Part shown: one piece after another, positions 41,700 through 50,698 of the stretch
Numbering within the stretch: the stretch's first letter is position 1
Layout of the letters: every line of letters starts with the position of its first letter
From: Vescimonas sanitatis
GTDB lineage: Bacteria; Bacillota; Clostridia; Oscillospirales; Oscillospiraceae
Assembly (NCBI RefSeq): GCF_049060325.1
Contig: NZ_JBMGPW010000006.1
Location: forward strand, 1 to 64,000
Direction: 5' to 3'
DNA: 64,000 nucleotides
Program-made: the position numbers and the translations under genes
Notes under the pieces: generated by a model
Told to the model about the DNA's origin: nothing
The model's database searches: none
The model's input: only the letters and a program-made list of their open reading frames with translations

Positions 41700-42368
41700 A
41701 TGCGGATCAATTTGGGAAACACCCCGCTATTTCGCGGCATGACGGTGCCGGACATCGAGGAAATGCTGCGCTGCCTGCGCGCCGTAGAGCGCACCTATAA
41801 AAAGGGCGCGGTCATTCTGCCGGAGGGGACACCCACGGAGCAGCTGGGCGTGGTGCTGTCCGGCCGGGTCATCATCGAGATGGGGGACGTGTGGGGCAAC
41901 AACAGCGTCCTCAGCAGCGTGGGCGCAGGCGGCATCTTTGCGGAGGCGTATGCCTGCGTGCCGGGTGAGCCGCTGATGGTCAACGTCACCGCCGCCGAGG
42001 ACACGGAGGTGCTGCTGCTGCACATCGGGCAGGTGCTGGAGCCCTGCGCCAAGGTGTGTCCCCGCCATCTCCGGCTGCTGCGGAACCTGCTGACACTCTC
42101 CGCCGGGAAGAACTTGCAGCTCTCCCGCCGGGTGCTGCACACCTCACCCAAGTCCATCCGCAAGCGGCTGCTGTCCTATTTCTCGGAGTGCATCAAGCGC
42201 ACCGGCAGCTACGAATTCGACATCCCCTACAACCGCCAGCAGCTGGCGGACTACCTGAACGTGGAGCGCAGCGCGCTGAGTAACGAGCTGTCCCTCATGC
42301 AGCGGGATGGGCTGATCCGGTACGAGAAAAACCACTTTGCCGTGACGGAGCAGTTAGGGCAGCGGTGA
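41700..42368 (+). CDS. Crp/Fnr-family regulator
   Basis: 222 residues from ATG at 41700 (AAAAGGAG upstream). Sensor beta-barrel at about 1-115 (FRGMTVPDIEEMLRCLRAVERTYKKGAVILPEGTPTEQLGVVLSGRVIIEMGDVWGNNSVLSSVGAGGIFAEAYAC), long dimer helix, and winged helix at about 150-215 (YNRQQLADYLNVERSALSNELSLMQRDGLI). It lacks the cysteine set of classic FNR; it may sense another ligand such as heme/NO, as in HcpR-type proteins. It is divergent from the ferredoxin operon. Confidence 0.88.
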   Translation: MRINLGNTPLFRGMTVPDIEEMLRCLRAVERTYKKGAVILPEGTPTEQLGVVLSGRVIIEMGDVWGNNSVLSSVGAGGIFAEAYACVPGEPLMVNVTAAEDTEVLLLHIGQVLEPCAKVCPRHLRLLRNLLTLSAGKNLQLSRRVLHTSPKSIRKRLLSYFSECIKRTGSYEFDIPYNRQQLADYLNVERSALSNELSLMQRDGLIRYEKNHFAVTEQLGQR

Positions 42369-42458
42369 AAAAACAGGGAAGCGTGCGGCGTGGTAGGATG
42401 GTTCGCTTTTGTCGGCGTGTGCGCTATAAGTGTGCTACGAACCGGCTTTTTGAGATTT

Positions 42459-42472
42459 GTTGACCTTTCAAC
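42459..42472. promoter_or_regulatory. Second Crp/Fnr-type dyad
   Basis: GTTGACCTTTCAAC, 5-4-5 dyad similar to the one at 41671. An AATAAT lies 24 bases further on the plus strand, at a spacing that would put the site near -43. The first gene behind it is the element-borne XRE gene at 42644. The 275-bp gap holds no other feature. Confidence 0.45.
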
Positions 42473-42643
42473 GAAAAAACTTGACTTAATTAGGCAAATA
42501 ATACTTTGATGCACCAAAAAACGGCATAAATTTCCCTGCAACTATAAGTATATGGGCGGTTGCACATTTAGGATATTAAAACATGCCCAAAATGCACATA
42601 CAATACAAGTTAAGAACACTTCATCTGCAGGAGACTTGTTTGT

Positions 42644-42991
42644 ATGATAGACTACGCATTTATAGGCGCACGGCTCAAGGAAGCGCGCATACGGAAAAAC
42701 ATGACGCAGGAGCAGCTGGCTGCGATGACTGATGTGGGGTCTACACATATCAGCCATATTGAAACCGGCATGACGATCCCCAGCACAAAGCTGCTTGTGC
42801 AAATGATGAATATTCTGGACTGTGATCCCGCCGAGGTGCTGTGCATGGAAATGCGCAGTGCGCGGCCTGTCCTGAACAGTTGGCTTTCTGATCTGGTCGC
42901 AGATTGTAACGAGGATGAAGTAAAAATCATCACGGATACTGTTATGGCACTGAAGGCAAGCCTGCACCGTAACCGAAGCGAAGATAAATAA
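42644..42991 (+). CDS. XRE-family regulator at the left part of the element
   Basis: 115 residues. HTH at about 6-62: LKEARIRKNMTQEQLAAMTDVGSTHISHIETGMTIPSTKLLVQMMNIL. The C-terminal half (LVADCNEDEVKIITDTVMALKASL) is typical of small XRE regulators of Tn916/Tn1549-like elements. GCAGGAGACTTG precedes the ATG. It is the first gene of the element side on the left and may regulate the long minus-strand operon. Two terminators follow. Confidence 0.85.
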   Translation: MIDYAFIGARLKEARIRKNMTQEQLAAMTDVGSTHISHIETGMTIPSTKLLVQMMNILDCDPAEVLCMEMRSARPVLNSWLSDLVADCNEDEVKIITDTVMALKASLHRNRSEDK

Positions 42992-42998
42992 AGGGGAT

Positions 42999-43043
42999 AA
43001 GCCCTCTTTTGCATATTCTGCAAAGGTTGGGCTTCATTTTTTT
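42999..43043 (+). terminator. Intrinsic terminator after the XRE gene
   Basis: Stem of about 14 bp with wobbles (AAGCCC..., ...GGGCTT) followed by CATTTTTTT, 8 bases behind the stop. Confidence 0.7.
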
Positions 43044-43155
43044 ACCGACACACACCAAAAAGACCTTGCCTGAACTATGGACAAGATACAAAGTGACGCT
43101 AAAGACAGCCCTTTACGCGAATACGTTTTGAGCTGAGACAACGCCGAATATCAAA

Positions 43156-43195
43156 ACGCCCGCATTCTGCCCTGAGCAGAATGCGGGCGTTTTTC
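43156..43195 (+). terminator. Second intrinsic terminator
   Basis: Perfect 15-bp stem ACGCCCGCATTCTGC / GCAGAATGCGGGCGT, 5-nt loop, then TTTT. The 303-bp gap 42992-43294 holds nothing else that I can support. Confidence 0.8.
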
Positions 43196-43294
43196 TTGTG
43201 TCGAAAAGCAACAAAAAACACCGTGCGGTGCAGAGGTCCGCCCATAATGGCCGTTCCCCCAACGAAACCATTATGATAAAGGAGGCCTGCTGCC

Positions 43295-43699
43295 ATGCGG
43301 GATAGTCAGTACAAGTCGTGCGCGGTACAGAACCAGTTTACAGCCTATCTGATTGCCGCGATTCGCAATTACAAAAGAACGTATTTAAGGAGAATTTCCA
43401 CAGCTCTTCGGACAGAACTGCCCATGGAGGGACACAGCGAGGTGATGGAATTATGTGAGGAAACGGACTTCTTCTGTGGGCTGTCGCTGATGCAGCGATT
43501 GGAGAATGAGCGTCTGTTCGCTGCTATGCAAGGGTTAAGCGAGCGAGAGCGTTACATATTTCTGTCTAAAGTCCTTGGAGAGATGAGTCTTTCCGAGATT
43601 GCGCTGTCGCTCGGTATCACCTATGGAGCTGCGGCCATGTCCTATCATCGCACGGTCTCGCGCCTGAGAAACGCTGTGGGAGGTGGTAAAGGTGAATGA
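43295..43699 (+). CDS. Sigma-70 region-4-like protein of conjugative-element type
   Basis: 134 residues with AAAGGAGG 10 bases before the ATG. The N-terminal half has a degenerate region 2 (FTAYLIAAIRNYKRTYLRR). The C-terminal HTH is clear: LSERERYIFLSKVLGEMSLSEIALSLGITYGAAAMSYHRTVSRLRN. Proteins of this form are regularly found in Tn916/Tn1549-like elements beside a short HTH gene, as here. It may be a sigma factor for element genes. The next gene overlaps by 8 bases. Confidence 0.8.
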   Translation: MRDSQYKSCAVQNQFTAYLIAAIRNYKRTYLRRISTALRTELPMEGHSEVMELCEETDFFCGLSLMQRLENERLFAAMQGLSERERYIFLSKVLGEMSLSEIALSLGITYGAAAMSYHRTVSRLRNAVGGGKGE

Positions 43700-43880
43700 T
43701 TTCATGGAGCTGTTCATGAGTGCGAAGACCGGGGATTCGTCTGCAATGGAGGAACTTCTGCATATGTACTACCCGCTCTTATACAAGGAATCCGTGGTCA
43801 ACGGGATCTTTGATGAGGATCTGCTTCAGGAACTGTGCCTGCTGTTCTTAAAGTGCGTGGCAAAGTTCAATATTCGATAG
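43692..43880 (+). CDS. Short helix-turn-helix protein of conjugative-element type
   Basis: 62 residues from GTG at 43692 (an in-frame GTG at 43683 is the alternative). NDFMELFMSAKTGDSSAMEELLHMYYPLLYKES, then DEDLLQELCLLFLKCVAKF is the pattern of the small helical proteins encoded with the sigma-like gene in Tn916-type elements. It probably acts together with that sigma-like protein. Confidence 0.75.
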   Translation: MNDFMELFMSAKTGDSSAMEELLHMYYPLLYKESVVNGIFDEDLLQELCLLFLKCVAKFNIR

Positions 43881-43934
43881 AGAGAAATCTCCCGTCGCAT
43901 TCTAAGGAAATTATGGTTTAGCCGCTGCATGGAA

Positions 43935-43969
43935 GAAGCCCAGTTCGCATGAAAGGCGAGCTGGGCTTC
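43935..43969. terminator. Hairpin between convergent genes
   Basis: 14-bp stem GAAGCCCAGTTCGC / GCGAGCTGGGCTTC with one wobble and a 7-nt loop, between the plus-strand HTH gene and the end of the long minus-strand operon. Confidence 0.5.
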
Positions 43970-43985
43970 CCAATTTCACTAATAA

Positions 43986-45029
43986 CTATACATTTTCAAG
44001 TCTCTCAACGGCTTCTTCATAGGTATATACCGGCAGAAACCTCGTCCCTTCGCAGACCGCCGAGAACACGGGGGGATGACCTCCTGCATCGCAGGCGAAC
44101 ACTCCTTCTGCCTCTACGGCGGCATTCAGTCGCTCCAAGTACATATAGAGGTTCCCGGAACGATCCATCCTATATTCCGGTGCAGAGCCAATCTGATGCT
44201 GCCCCATATAAAGCCGCGTTTCTTCCGGCAGGGGCATCAACAGCTTACACGTGGCTGCCCGCGACGGTCGTTCCACCATCGGAGCAAAGAGGCTGCTTTG
44301 CTCTCCAAACATGGAGCCGCGCGCGTGTACGCGCTCCTTATACGGGAAGTGACAGGTGTTTTGCCAAAACATAGCGGTTAGCCTGCGGACATTCTCGCAC
44401 ATGGCATAGGTATCGATCATCTCATGGGGACGGTGTTCATTGAAATAACCTGCGCTGATATTGACAGCCGCAGTTTTCAAGTGCGGTGCGACCACAGAGA
44501 TGTCGCTGAACGAGCCGGAGTTCTCCTTGAAACCGAAGCTGCAAACGAACTCCATGAAGTCAGGGTTATCGCAGTGATAGAATACGGCGTCATTCCTGCC
44601 GCGCCGATCCAATTCAACGATATAGTTGACCTCCGGACGCAGCTTGCTGTTGGTAAATTTCCTTGCACCCACACCGCCGAGCTCCTCGTCTTCGCAAAAC
44701 AAGATATGACAATGGCACTCGCGCATCAGCATCAAGATCATATACACACCGGCACGGTCATCACCGCCGATCCCGTAGGGCGACATCAGGTAGCGTCCAT
44801 CCTCGGAGCAGCAGATGATGTCCGGCCGATGGGTATGAACCGTGTCCAGATGGGCAACCAGCAACACGGGGACAGTGCCTTCTGCATAAAGAAATCCGCT
44901 TTTACAGACGGGTTCATAGTCGTGCGCGCGCAGCTGCTGCACAAGATGCTCTTTCAGCTCGCGCTGGGTCATCTTCAAGATGCTTTCAAAATGGGATATA
45001 CTCATTCCCATAGCTTCGCAAATATTCAT
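43986..45029 (-). CDS. M20/M28-like metallopeptidase of the element
   Basis: 347 residues from ATG at 45029 (GAGGAGG 6 bases upstream; a GTG at 45044 would use that site as codons). Metal ligand positions are visible: HLDTVH, GGDDRAGV, CEDEELGGVGA, VELDRRG and a late histidine in HRPHEM. This fits co-catalytic zinc peptidases of the M20/M28/M42 kind at about 60-235. The C-terminal 110 residues are of unknown type. It is the last gene of the long operon. Why a mobile element carries it is unclear. Confidence 0.75.
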   Translation of the reverse strand: MNICEAMGMSISHFESILKMTQRELKEHLVQQLRAHDYEPVCKSGFLYAEGTVPVLLVAHLDTVHTHRPDIICCSEDGRYLMSPYGIGGDDRAGVYMILMLMRECHCHILFCEDEELGGVGARKFTNSKLRPEVNYIVELDRRGRNDAVFYHCDNPDFMEFVCSFGFKENSGSFSDISVVAPHLKTAAVNISAGYFNEHRPHEMIDTYAMCENVRRLTAMFWQNTCHFPYKERVHARGSMFGEQSSLFAPMVERPSRAATCKLLMPLPEETRLYMGQHQIGSAPEYRMDRSGNLYMYLERLNAAVEAEGVFACDAGGHPPVFSAVCEGTRFLPVYTYEEAVERLENV

Positions 45030-45040
45030 TATGCTCCTCC

Positions 45041-46387
45041 TCACGCCACCGCTACGGTAGCTTTTTCACAAAGCGTATGACCCATAGCACGACAGGCGGA
45101 GGCCATGCTGCACGATGCGCAACCGGAAGTCAACTGCTGGTAGCAGTCCTGACAGACCTCCACCAAGGTGCCGCGCCGGTTATAAGCTGGATACATAGTG
45201 CCTAAAGTGGGGCGGCCGCAGGCGGCGCAAATATGCAGGCACGTCTTGCAGTAAAAACCATCTTCAAGATAGATTCCTTGACCACGCGCTACCGTCTGCC
45301 CGCATTTACGGCAGACGGCCACCTCTTTGCAAGAACACTTGATGGCACCATTGCTCCGCAGCTCATTACCGCAGCAGACACACTTGGCTGCAGCTCCGAT
45401 GGTCAACTCCGTGTCCTTTCTATGTCCCTGCAGAACCGAGAGATTACCATGATAATTATAGTCCGGATAATGTAAGCTGCCTCGATAGGTCGAGAGATGG
45501 GCGTTCAAGTCAGGACGTTTTGTTTTCAGGTACCAGAGGTTTGGTTCCGTCAGGCATCGGGAAATAGCCTTCTGCACCAGATGGCGGAACAGCTTGGACA
45601 CTTCCAGCGCGTTTCCTGTATCGGCAGGATAAAGCCGGGACTGGAACAGGGTGCCGTTTTCATAGAAAAACATCTGCCGGTATCGGCGTATGGCTTTGCG
45701 GTATTCCCCAGAAACGTCGGCATCTACGGCATAAAATACCATGCTGACTCTATCGTTCATATAGGAAAGACAACCTGCCTGATATCCTCCGTCGCTAAGG
45801 CGATGGCAGGACACCCATGTGTTGGATTTGCTGGACATCTCCAAAAAGTCACAGGGATGTACGGAGAGAACTCCGATCTCCTGCATGGTCAACGGGTTCA
45901 GAGCGTCGGCAAGCTGTGCAAAAACGGCGTTGTACCGGGTGTGCCTATCGACGCCGTATTTCTTGCAAAGTTTTCCAATAATGCGGCTGGCCTTCTGATC
46001 TTTAGCACAGCGTATCCCGCCGCGCTGGCGTAGGATCTCCAGATTTTCTTCAGAAACGGTGCAGCTATAGCCTGACACGGCCGCATGCAGTGCTGTGCGG
46101 AAATCCTCCAGCTGCTCACCGCTGATCATCTCAGAGGCGATGTCCAGCAGCGTGAAGGCCGTTTCATCTACCATATCAGGATGAATAGAGAGGGCCTGAT
46201 TACAGTCGAAGATGATAGCCTGTTCATCCTCGTTCCAATTGGGATGACGCCGCAGCAGTGAAAGCAGATCCGCTTTCGCTGTCTGCCAGGTTGTCAGATT
46301 AGCCATAACACCCTCTTCCGAAAAACTCTTTTCGTATTTGTACATAACCTCATAAAACTCGTTTTTCAGCTCTGTGAGCTCTTTCAC
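45041..46387 (-). CDS. Zinc-ribbon protein of unknown function
   Basis: About 448 residues (GTG at 46387 with AAAGGTG upstream). The first 330 residues have no recognised family. The C-terminal 115 residues are packed with CxxC pairs: CVCCGNELRSNGAIKCSCKEVAVCRKCG, CKTCLHICAACG, CQDCYQQL, CASCSMASAC, which should bind three or more zinc ions. Such a tail suggests nucleic-acid or protein binding. It is in the element operon between ligA and the peptidase gene, with 11 bases to the latter. Confidence 0.6.
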   Translation of the reverse strand: MKELTELKNEFYEVMYKYEKSFSEEGVMANLTTWQTAKADLLSLLRRHPNWNEDEQAIIFDCNQALSIHPDMVDETAFTLLDIASEMISGEQLEDFRTALHAAVSGYSCTVSEENLEILRQRGGIRCAKDQKASRIIGKLCKKYGVDRHTRYNAVFAQLADALNPLTMQEIGVLSVHPCDFLEMSSKSNTWVSCHRLSDGGYQAGCLSYMNDRVSMVFYAVDADVSGEYRKAIRRYRQMFFYENGTLFQSRLYPADTGNALEVSKLFRHLVQKAISRCLTEPNLWYLKTKRPDLNAHLSTYRGSLHYPDYNYHGNLSVLQGHRKDTELTIGAAAKCVCCGNELRSNGAIKCSCKEVAVCRKCGQTVARGQGIYLEDGFYCKTCLHICAACGRPTLGTMYPAYNRRGTLVEVCQDCYQQLTSGCASCSMASACRAMGHTLCEKATVAVA

Positions 46388-46471
46388 TTCATTCACACCT
46401 TTCTTGCATTTTAGAGTGGAGGGGTAGAGAGCACTGCGCACTCTACCCCTTTTGCGACTAACGGCCGCGCC

Positions 46472-48469
46472 TCATTCTCCGATCATCTGGAAAAACTCGC
46501 CCGGCGACAGTACACGGATGCCCAAGGCACGTGCCTTATCCAGCTTACTGCCGGCGTTTTCACCACAGATCAGATAGTCGGTCTTTTTTGTTACAGAACT
46601 GCCGGCCACAGCACCCAACGATTCGATCTTCGCGTTGATGCCGCTGCGGGTATAGGGCTCGACCTTTCCGGTCACAACCATCGTGCAGCCCACGAACGGG
46701 TTGCTCTCCATTGAGTGCGTTTCGGTAGTTACGGTTTGGATCGTCACCATTTCTTGTAATTCCTCCCAAAGAATACGATTCTCTTCTTGTGCGAACCATT
46801 GATGAATGTTTTGGTGCAGTGTTTCTCCAAAATCGGGAAGCTGTGAGAAATCGAAATCATTTTCCACGGCTTCTTCGAAAGCGGAAGGCGAGCTGCCAAA
46901 CTGCTTCGCCAGCACTTTGCTGGCGTGATTACCTATCATCGGGATGTCCATGGCAATCAGGTACCTCTCAAATGTGGTATTTCTGCTGCGCTGTATGGCA
47001 CCCCACAGATTATCCCACGATTTCTTGCCAAATCCGTCCATGCAGATGATCTCCTGCATATAGTGATCCAGGCGATAGACGTCTGTGAAACTGTGTAGCC
47101 AGCCGCGAGCAATCAAACGCTCCAGTGTGGCCTCGGATAAGCCCTCAATATCCATAGCTTTTTTGCTGACAAAATGCACGAACCGCCGAAGCTTTCGCAC
47201 GGCGCAGTCTGGGTTATCACAGAAGAGTGCCTTTTTCCCTCCGTCTGTAATATGAAACCGCGTTTCTGCACCGCAGCAGGGGCAGTGCTTCGGCGTTACA
47301 GCATCCAGATCAAAATGCCCACGCTCCAGATTCTCCTCAATATGAGGAATGATCATGTTTCGCTTGGACACCAACACACGGCAGCCGGGCATCAGCTCAA
47401 GACTCTCAATGAAAGATAAGTTGTGCAGGCTGGCACGCGATACGGTGCATCCATCGATCACTACGCTGTCGAGTACCGCCACCGGCGCGATCTCGCCGGT
47501 GCGCGAAGGTGTCCATTCGATATCCCGCAGGACGCTTTGGTATAACTCGTCCTCAAATTTGAAGGCGAGTCCATCCTTGAAGTGATGACCGGTGCGCCCG
47601 CAGGTCCTGGAGTAGTCCACCTCATCGTAGGTCAGGACAAGACCATCGATGGGGAGATCGCTCTTTTCTGCGGCCTCGCGCATTTGGGCTATGAGCTGTT
47701 CATATTGTGCCTTGTCGCCATTCTGCAACTGTACGGCATGAATGACGCCGAACCCAAACTCAGTGAGTTTCAGAAGCCGCGCATGTTTTCCGTTTGCCCA
47801 GTCCGTGTGCTCCTCGAATCCTTCCAAAACCGAGAAGGGAAGAAATGACACATGGCGCTGGGCGCAGATCGCTGCGTCAAAAGCCCTTATGGACCCGGCT
47901 GCCAGATTGCGGCTGTTCTTATACGGATTGCCTGCGCTGTCCGTGATGGATTTCAGGCTCTCAAAATCGCTGTTGTGGATGAAGCTCTCGCCGACGACCA
48001 CCAATCGATCTTCATAGGGGATGCGTTCGGGAATGCCGGAGATCGCCTTTGCGTTGTGTGTGATATTCTCGCCGATATACCCATCTCCGCGCGTTGAGAG
48101 GCGGATAAGCTGACCGTTTTCATAGATCAACTCTGTTGTCAGACCATCCAGCTTCAGTGACAGATCAACTGTACGCCCTGCCTGAAATGCGATCAGAGCC
48201 TCAATGCTCTTGGCCTTATCAAGCGATAGCAGGGGAATGTCGTGTGCGACCTTTGGTAATGCTGACACGACAGGATACCCAACCGTCTGTGTGGGCGAAT
48301 TCGCCATGCAGACACCGGTATGCTCCTCCAACGCCAGTAATTCATCGTACATATAGTCGTACACATCATCTGCTACACTGGGGGCATTGAGGTTGTAGTA
48401 TTCGTGCCGGTATCGGTTGAGTTGTGCGACCAGCTTTCTCATAGTGCTCATTTCTACTGCGTTAGCCAT
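46472..48469 (-). CDS. ligA: NAD-dependent DNA ligase carried by the element
   Basis: 665 residues from ATG at 48469, the full LigA length. Domain Ia: RYRHEYYNLNAPSVADDVYDYMYDEL. Adenylation domain with K106 in SLKLDGLTTEL and RGDGYIGENIT. OB fold, zinc finger (CPCCGAE ... CDNPDCAVRK), helix-hairpin-helix repeats (MDIEGLSEATLERL, MDGFGKKSWDNL) and a C-terminal BRCT domain (FVGCTMVVTGKVEPYTR). All parts look intact. The host must have its own ligase elsewhere, so this is an accessory copy, probably for element replication or repair along with the primase and helicase. Confidence 0.93.
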   Translation of the reverse strand: MANAVEMSTMRKLVAQLNRYRHEYYNLNAPSVADDVYDYMYDELLALEEHTGVCMANSPTQTVGYPVVSALPKVAHDIPLLSLDKAKSIEALIAFQAGRTVDLSLKLDGLTTELIYENGQLIRLSTRGDGYIGENITHNAKAISGIPERIPYEDRLVVVGESFIHNSDFESLKSITDSAGNPYKNSRNLAAGSIRAFDAAICAQRHVSFLPFSVLEGFEEHTDWANGKHARLLKLTEFGFGVIHAVQLQNGDKAQYEQLIAQMREAAEKSDLPIDGLVLTYDEVDYSRTCGRTGHHFKDGLAFKFEDELYQSVLRDIEWTPSRTGEIAPVAVLDSVVIDGCTVSRASLHNLSFIESLELMPGCRVLVSKRNMIIPHIEENLERGHFDLDAVTPKHCPCCGAETRFHITDGGKKALFCDNPDCAVRKLRRFVHFVSKKAMDIEGLSEATLERLIARGWLHSFTDVYRLDHYMQEIICMDGFGKKSWDNLWGAIQRSRNTTFERYLIAMDIPMIGNHASKVLAKQFGSSPSAFEEAVENDFDFSQLPDFGETLHQNIHQWFAQEENRILWEELQEMVTIQTVTTETHSMESNPFVGCTMVVTGKVEPYTRSGINAKIESLGAVAGSSVTKKTDYLICGENAGSKLDKARALGIRVLSPGEFFQMIGE

Positions 48470-48671
48470 TATGTTCATTCCTTTCGTTGATACTATCACC
48501 GAAATTCAGCTTTCGGATCATGGCAAGAATAGCGTTATCGTCATTCCACGGTGCAGACCATGGCTGCGGGGAAATGGTGTCATAACGCACGAAGACCTGG
48601 CCCTCCGAAATTTGCAAGGATACATCTGCGCGTTTCGCGCAGACGATGGCAAGATTCCCTAATTGTTTCAT
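48462..48671 (-). CDS. Small element protein
   Basis: 69 residues from ATG at 48671 (AAAGGAG upstream). MKQLGNLAIVCAKRADVSLQ, then QVFVRYDT and a tryptophan-containing middle. No family is recognised. It overlaps the ligA start by 8 bases and lies 17 bases behind the pcfJ-like gene, so it is inside the operon. Confidence 0.6.
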   Translation of the reverse strand: MKQLGNLAIVCAKRADVSLQISEGQVFVRYDTISPQPWSAPWNDDNAILAMIRKLNFGDSINERNEHNG

Positions 48672-48688
48672 ACTGTCCAACTCCTTTT

Positions 48689-50698
48689 TTAAGCTGCGGC
48701 CTTATCGGAGGCATACAGCACCCGCTGTTTCCATTGTTCAATAAATGCCGTGATCTGAGCCGGAGGCTCCTTGTTGTCAAAGCCTCGTGCCTGCGTAACC
48801 TGACCATCCTTTACCTCTACGGTACAAAGTGATTTATCCGGCTCGTCAACACTCCTCACAAAGAGAATGACGCTCTTTTTTTCGGCAACATTTTTAACAT
48901 AGAGTCTCACACAGTGATGAAGCGCCGCACCTTCATCCACGATCTCTTTTGCGGAATGCGGAGGGATCATCATGAGTTCTTTGCTCTGATACTGATACCG
49001 CTTCTGCCATTCGTCAAAGCTGCCTGCGATAGCTTTTTCATGCTCTGCCGTGCGTTTGTCCTTCAGTGTCTTTGCTACACTGTCATGGGCAGCCTTCAGC
49101 TCGCGCGGAAACAATATGAAGCTATTTTTCACGTCATATTGCAGTTCCTTGCACATACAAAGATAGTCATGGTAGTCGGTGATCAGCGTGTTCATCTTGT
49201 AATAGTCTACACGCTTCAAAGCCGCTTCATCTTCCGGAGCAAACTGCTGCTCCACATAACGCTGCAGTTTATGCACACTCATGTGAGCAAGCAACTCTTT
49301 CGCCGCGTCGGCATTGCTGATCTTGCTGGCAATAAACCACTTTATTTGTTCCGTGCTCGGTTTGTGATCTGCTTGGAGCAGCTGACGAATCAGATGTAAT
49401 TGGTCGATTGAAGGATTCAACTCCCGTAAGAGTGGAAAATAAGGCCGATCAATACCTAATATGGCCCGCATGTTCTCACCGTTGAAATTGATGGCTTGAA
49501 GTGCGGAGTAACTATAACCTCCATATATGATGCCACTCACCAAGCGGTAAAGCTTCATCTTGATCAAATGCTCAATCTTGGGCCGTTTTATATATGCACT
49601 CAAGAATGTTGCCACTCCCGAAAACGAAGCGATGCCGGAAAATGCCTCCAGCTGTGAATAGGCCCACGGCGTATCCTTCAGCGTATCAGATAAGTTGCGT
49701 TGATATAAGACCCCGCTCATATCTGCCGTAAAATTATATTTCCACCGGTCGAATACCGGGCGGTATCCATTGCACCACGGAGTCAAATCGTATCCAGCCT
49801 TATAATGATAGTAGTAGGCATCAACGCTGCACTGTCCGCTCGATGAAAGGGTAATAAACTGCCGTGCATTTTCCCAGATCTCAAAATGGTTTGGGATGTC
49901 TGAGTCAGCAAACGAACGGTACACCTTTATGATCCGCAGTACCAGTCCGTTACCCTCCGCCTTTTGCAGCACTTGAACCGTTTCGCGGTCAAAAATACGT
50001 CCACGCCTTCCTCTGCACTTGAATGTGATCTTCTTTTTGCAGCGAGGGCAGAGGCCGGAGGTGTTGTGCTTAGCTGCCGCAATACGGACCTCGTGCCGGC
50101 AAGCGGTACAATATGCATGCCCCGGCGCTTTTCGCTGGTAATCATAGAAGATATACTGCGGCATGACTTCGCGGTGGATAAAACCTTTAAGGTCTCGGGG
50201 CAGCACTGGCACATATTTCATCCGGTCTATGATCGCACGCTGCTTTTTCCACTTACGTTCTAACTCCTTGCGGTATGAAATCAGCCGTTGCAGATAACCT
50301 AACATTGAAATAGCGCCGCGCTCACATTTACAAAAGCGAGCTACGCGAGATTCGTCCTGCTGCCGGTAGAAAGCACACTTACTGTCAAAGCCTCCTATTC
50401 GGTCCAAGGAACCCAATGTTGAGCATTGCCATGTGGCCTTCGCATCCTCTCTAAATGAAAGTGTGGCGAAATCATCCCGGCTGTGGAACATGACCCAACG
50501 GGGTTTGATGCTGCCCGCCAGAATGCTCTCCCTCTGATAGATATAGAGCACCAGGATACGCTGCCCGGCAATATTCTGCACTGCCGTGCGGATAATATAG
50601 GGGTAGCTCTCTACATGAAGCACGCCTTCATTCAGATTGAATTCCAGTTCCGGCATGGCAAACTTGCGGCAGGCGCGTTTGTCTATTTTACGAGTCAT
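48689..50698 (-). CDS. PcfJ-like protein
   Basis: 669 residues. Around 200-230 there are two CxxC pairs (CTACRHEV, CPRCKKKI), probably one zinc ribbon. The PcfJ signature is at about 595-660: EIVDEGAALHHCVRLYVKNVAEKKSVILFVRS, then LCTVEVKDGQVTQARGFDNKEPP. The founding PcfJ belongs to the conjugative plasmid pCF10; the activity of the family is unknown. It overlaps the pcfK-like gene by 4 bases, the same pairing as on pCF10. Confidence 0.85.
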   Translation of the reverse strand: MTRKIDKRACRKFAMPELEFNLNEGVLHVESYPYIIRTAVQNIAGQRILVLYIYQRESILAGSIKPRWVMFHSRDDFATLSFREDAKATWQCSTLGSLDRIGGFDSKCAFYRQQDESRVARFCKCERGAISMLGYLQRLISYRKELERKWKKQRAIIDRMKYVPVLPRDLKGFIHREVMPQYIFYDYQRKAPGHAYCTACRHEVRIAAAKHNTSGLCPRCKKKITFKCRGRRGRIFDRETVQVLQKAEGNGLVLRIIKVYRSFADSDIPNHFEIWENARQFITLSSSGQCSVDAYYYHYKAGYDLTPWCNGYRPVFDRWKYNFTADMSGVLYQRNLSDTLKDTPWAYSQLEAFSGIASFSGVATFLSAYIKRPKIEHLIKMKLYRLVSGIIYGGYSYSALQAINFNGENMRAILGIDRPYFPLLRELNPSIDQLHLIRQLLQADHKPSTEQIKWFIASKISNADAAKELLAHMSVHKLQRYVEQQFAPEDEAALKRVDYYKMNTLITDYHDYLCMCKELQYDVKNSFILFPRELKAAHDSVAKTLKDKRTAEHEKAIAGSFDEWQKRYQYQSKELMMIPPHSAKEIVDEGAALHHCVRLYVKNVAEKKSVILFVRSVDEPDKSLCTVEVKDGQVTQARGFDNKEPPAQITAFIEQWKQRVLYASDKAAA

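Noticed and set aside
42400..43300. Left att copy of the tRNA-fMet 3' end
   Set aside because: I searched by eye for the CTCCGGGTTATGAG or TTGCGGAGG sequences here and found none, so the left end of the element is not defined.
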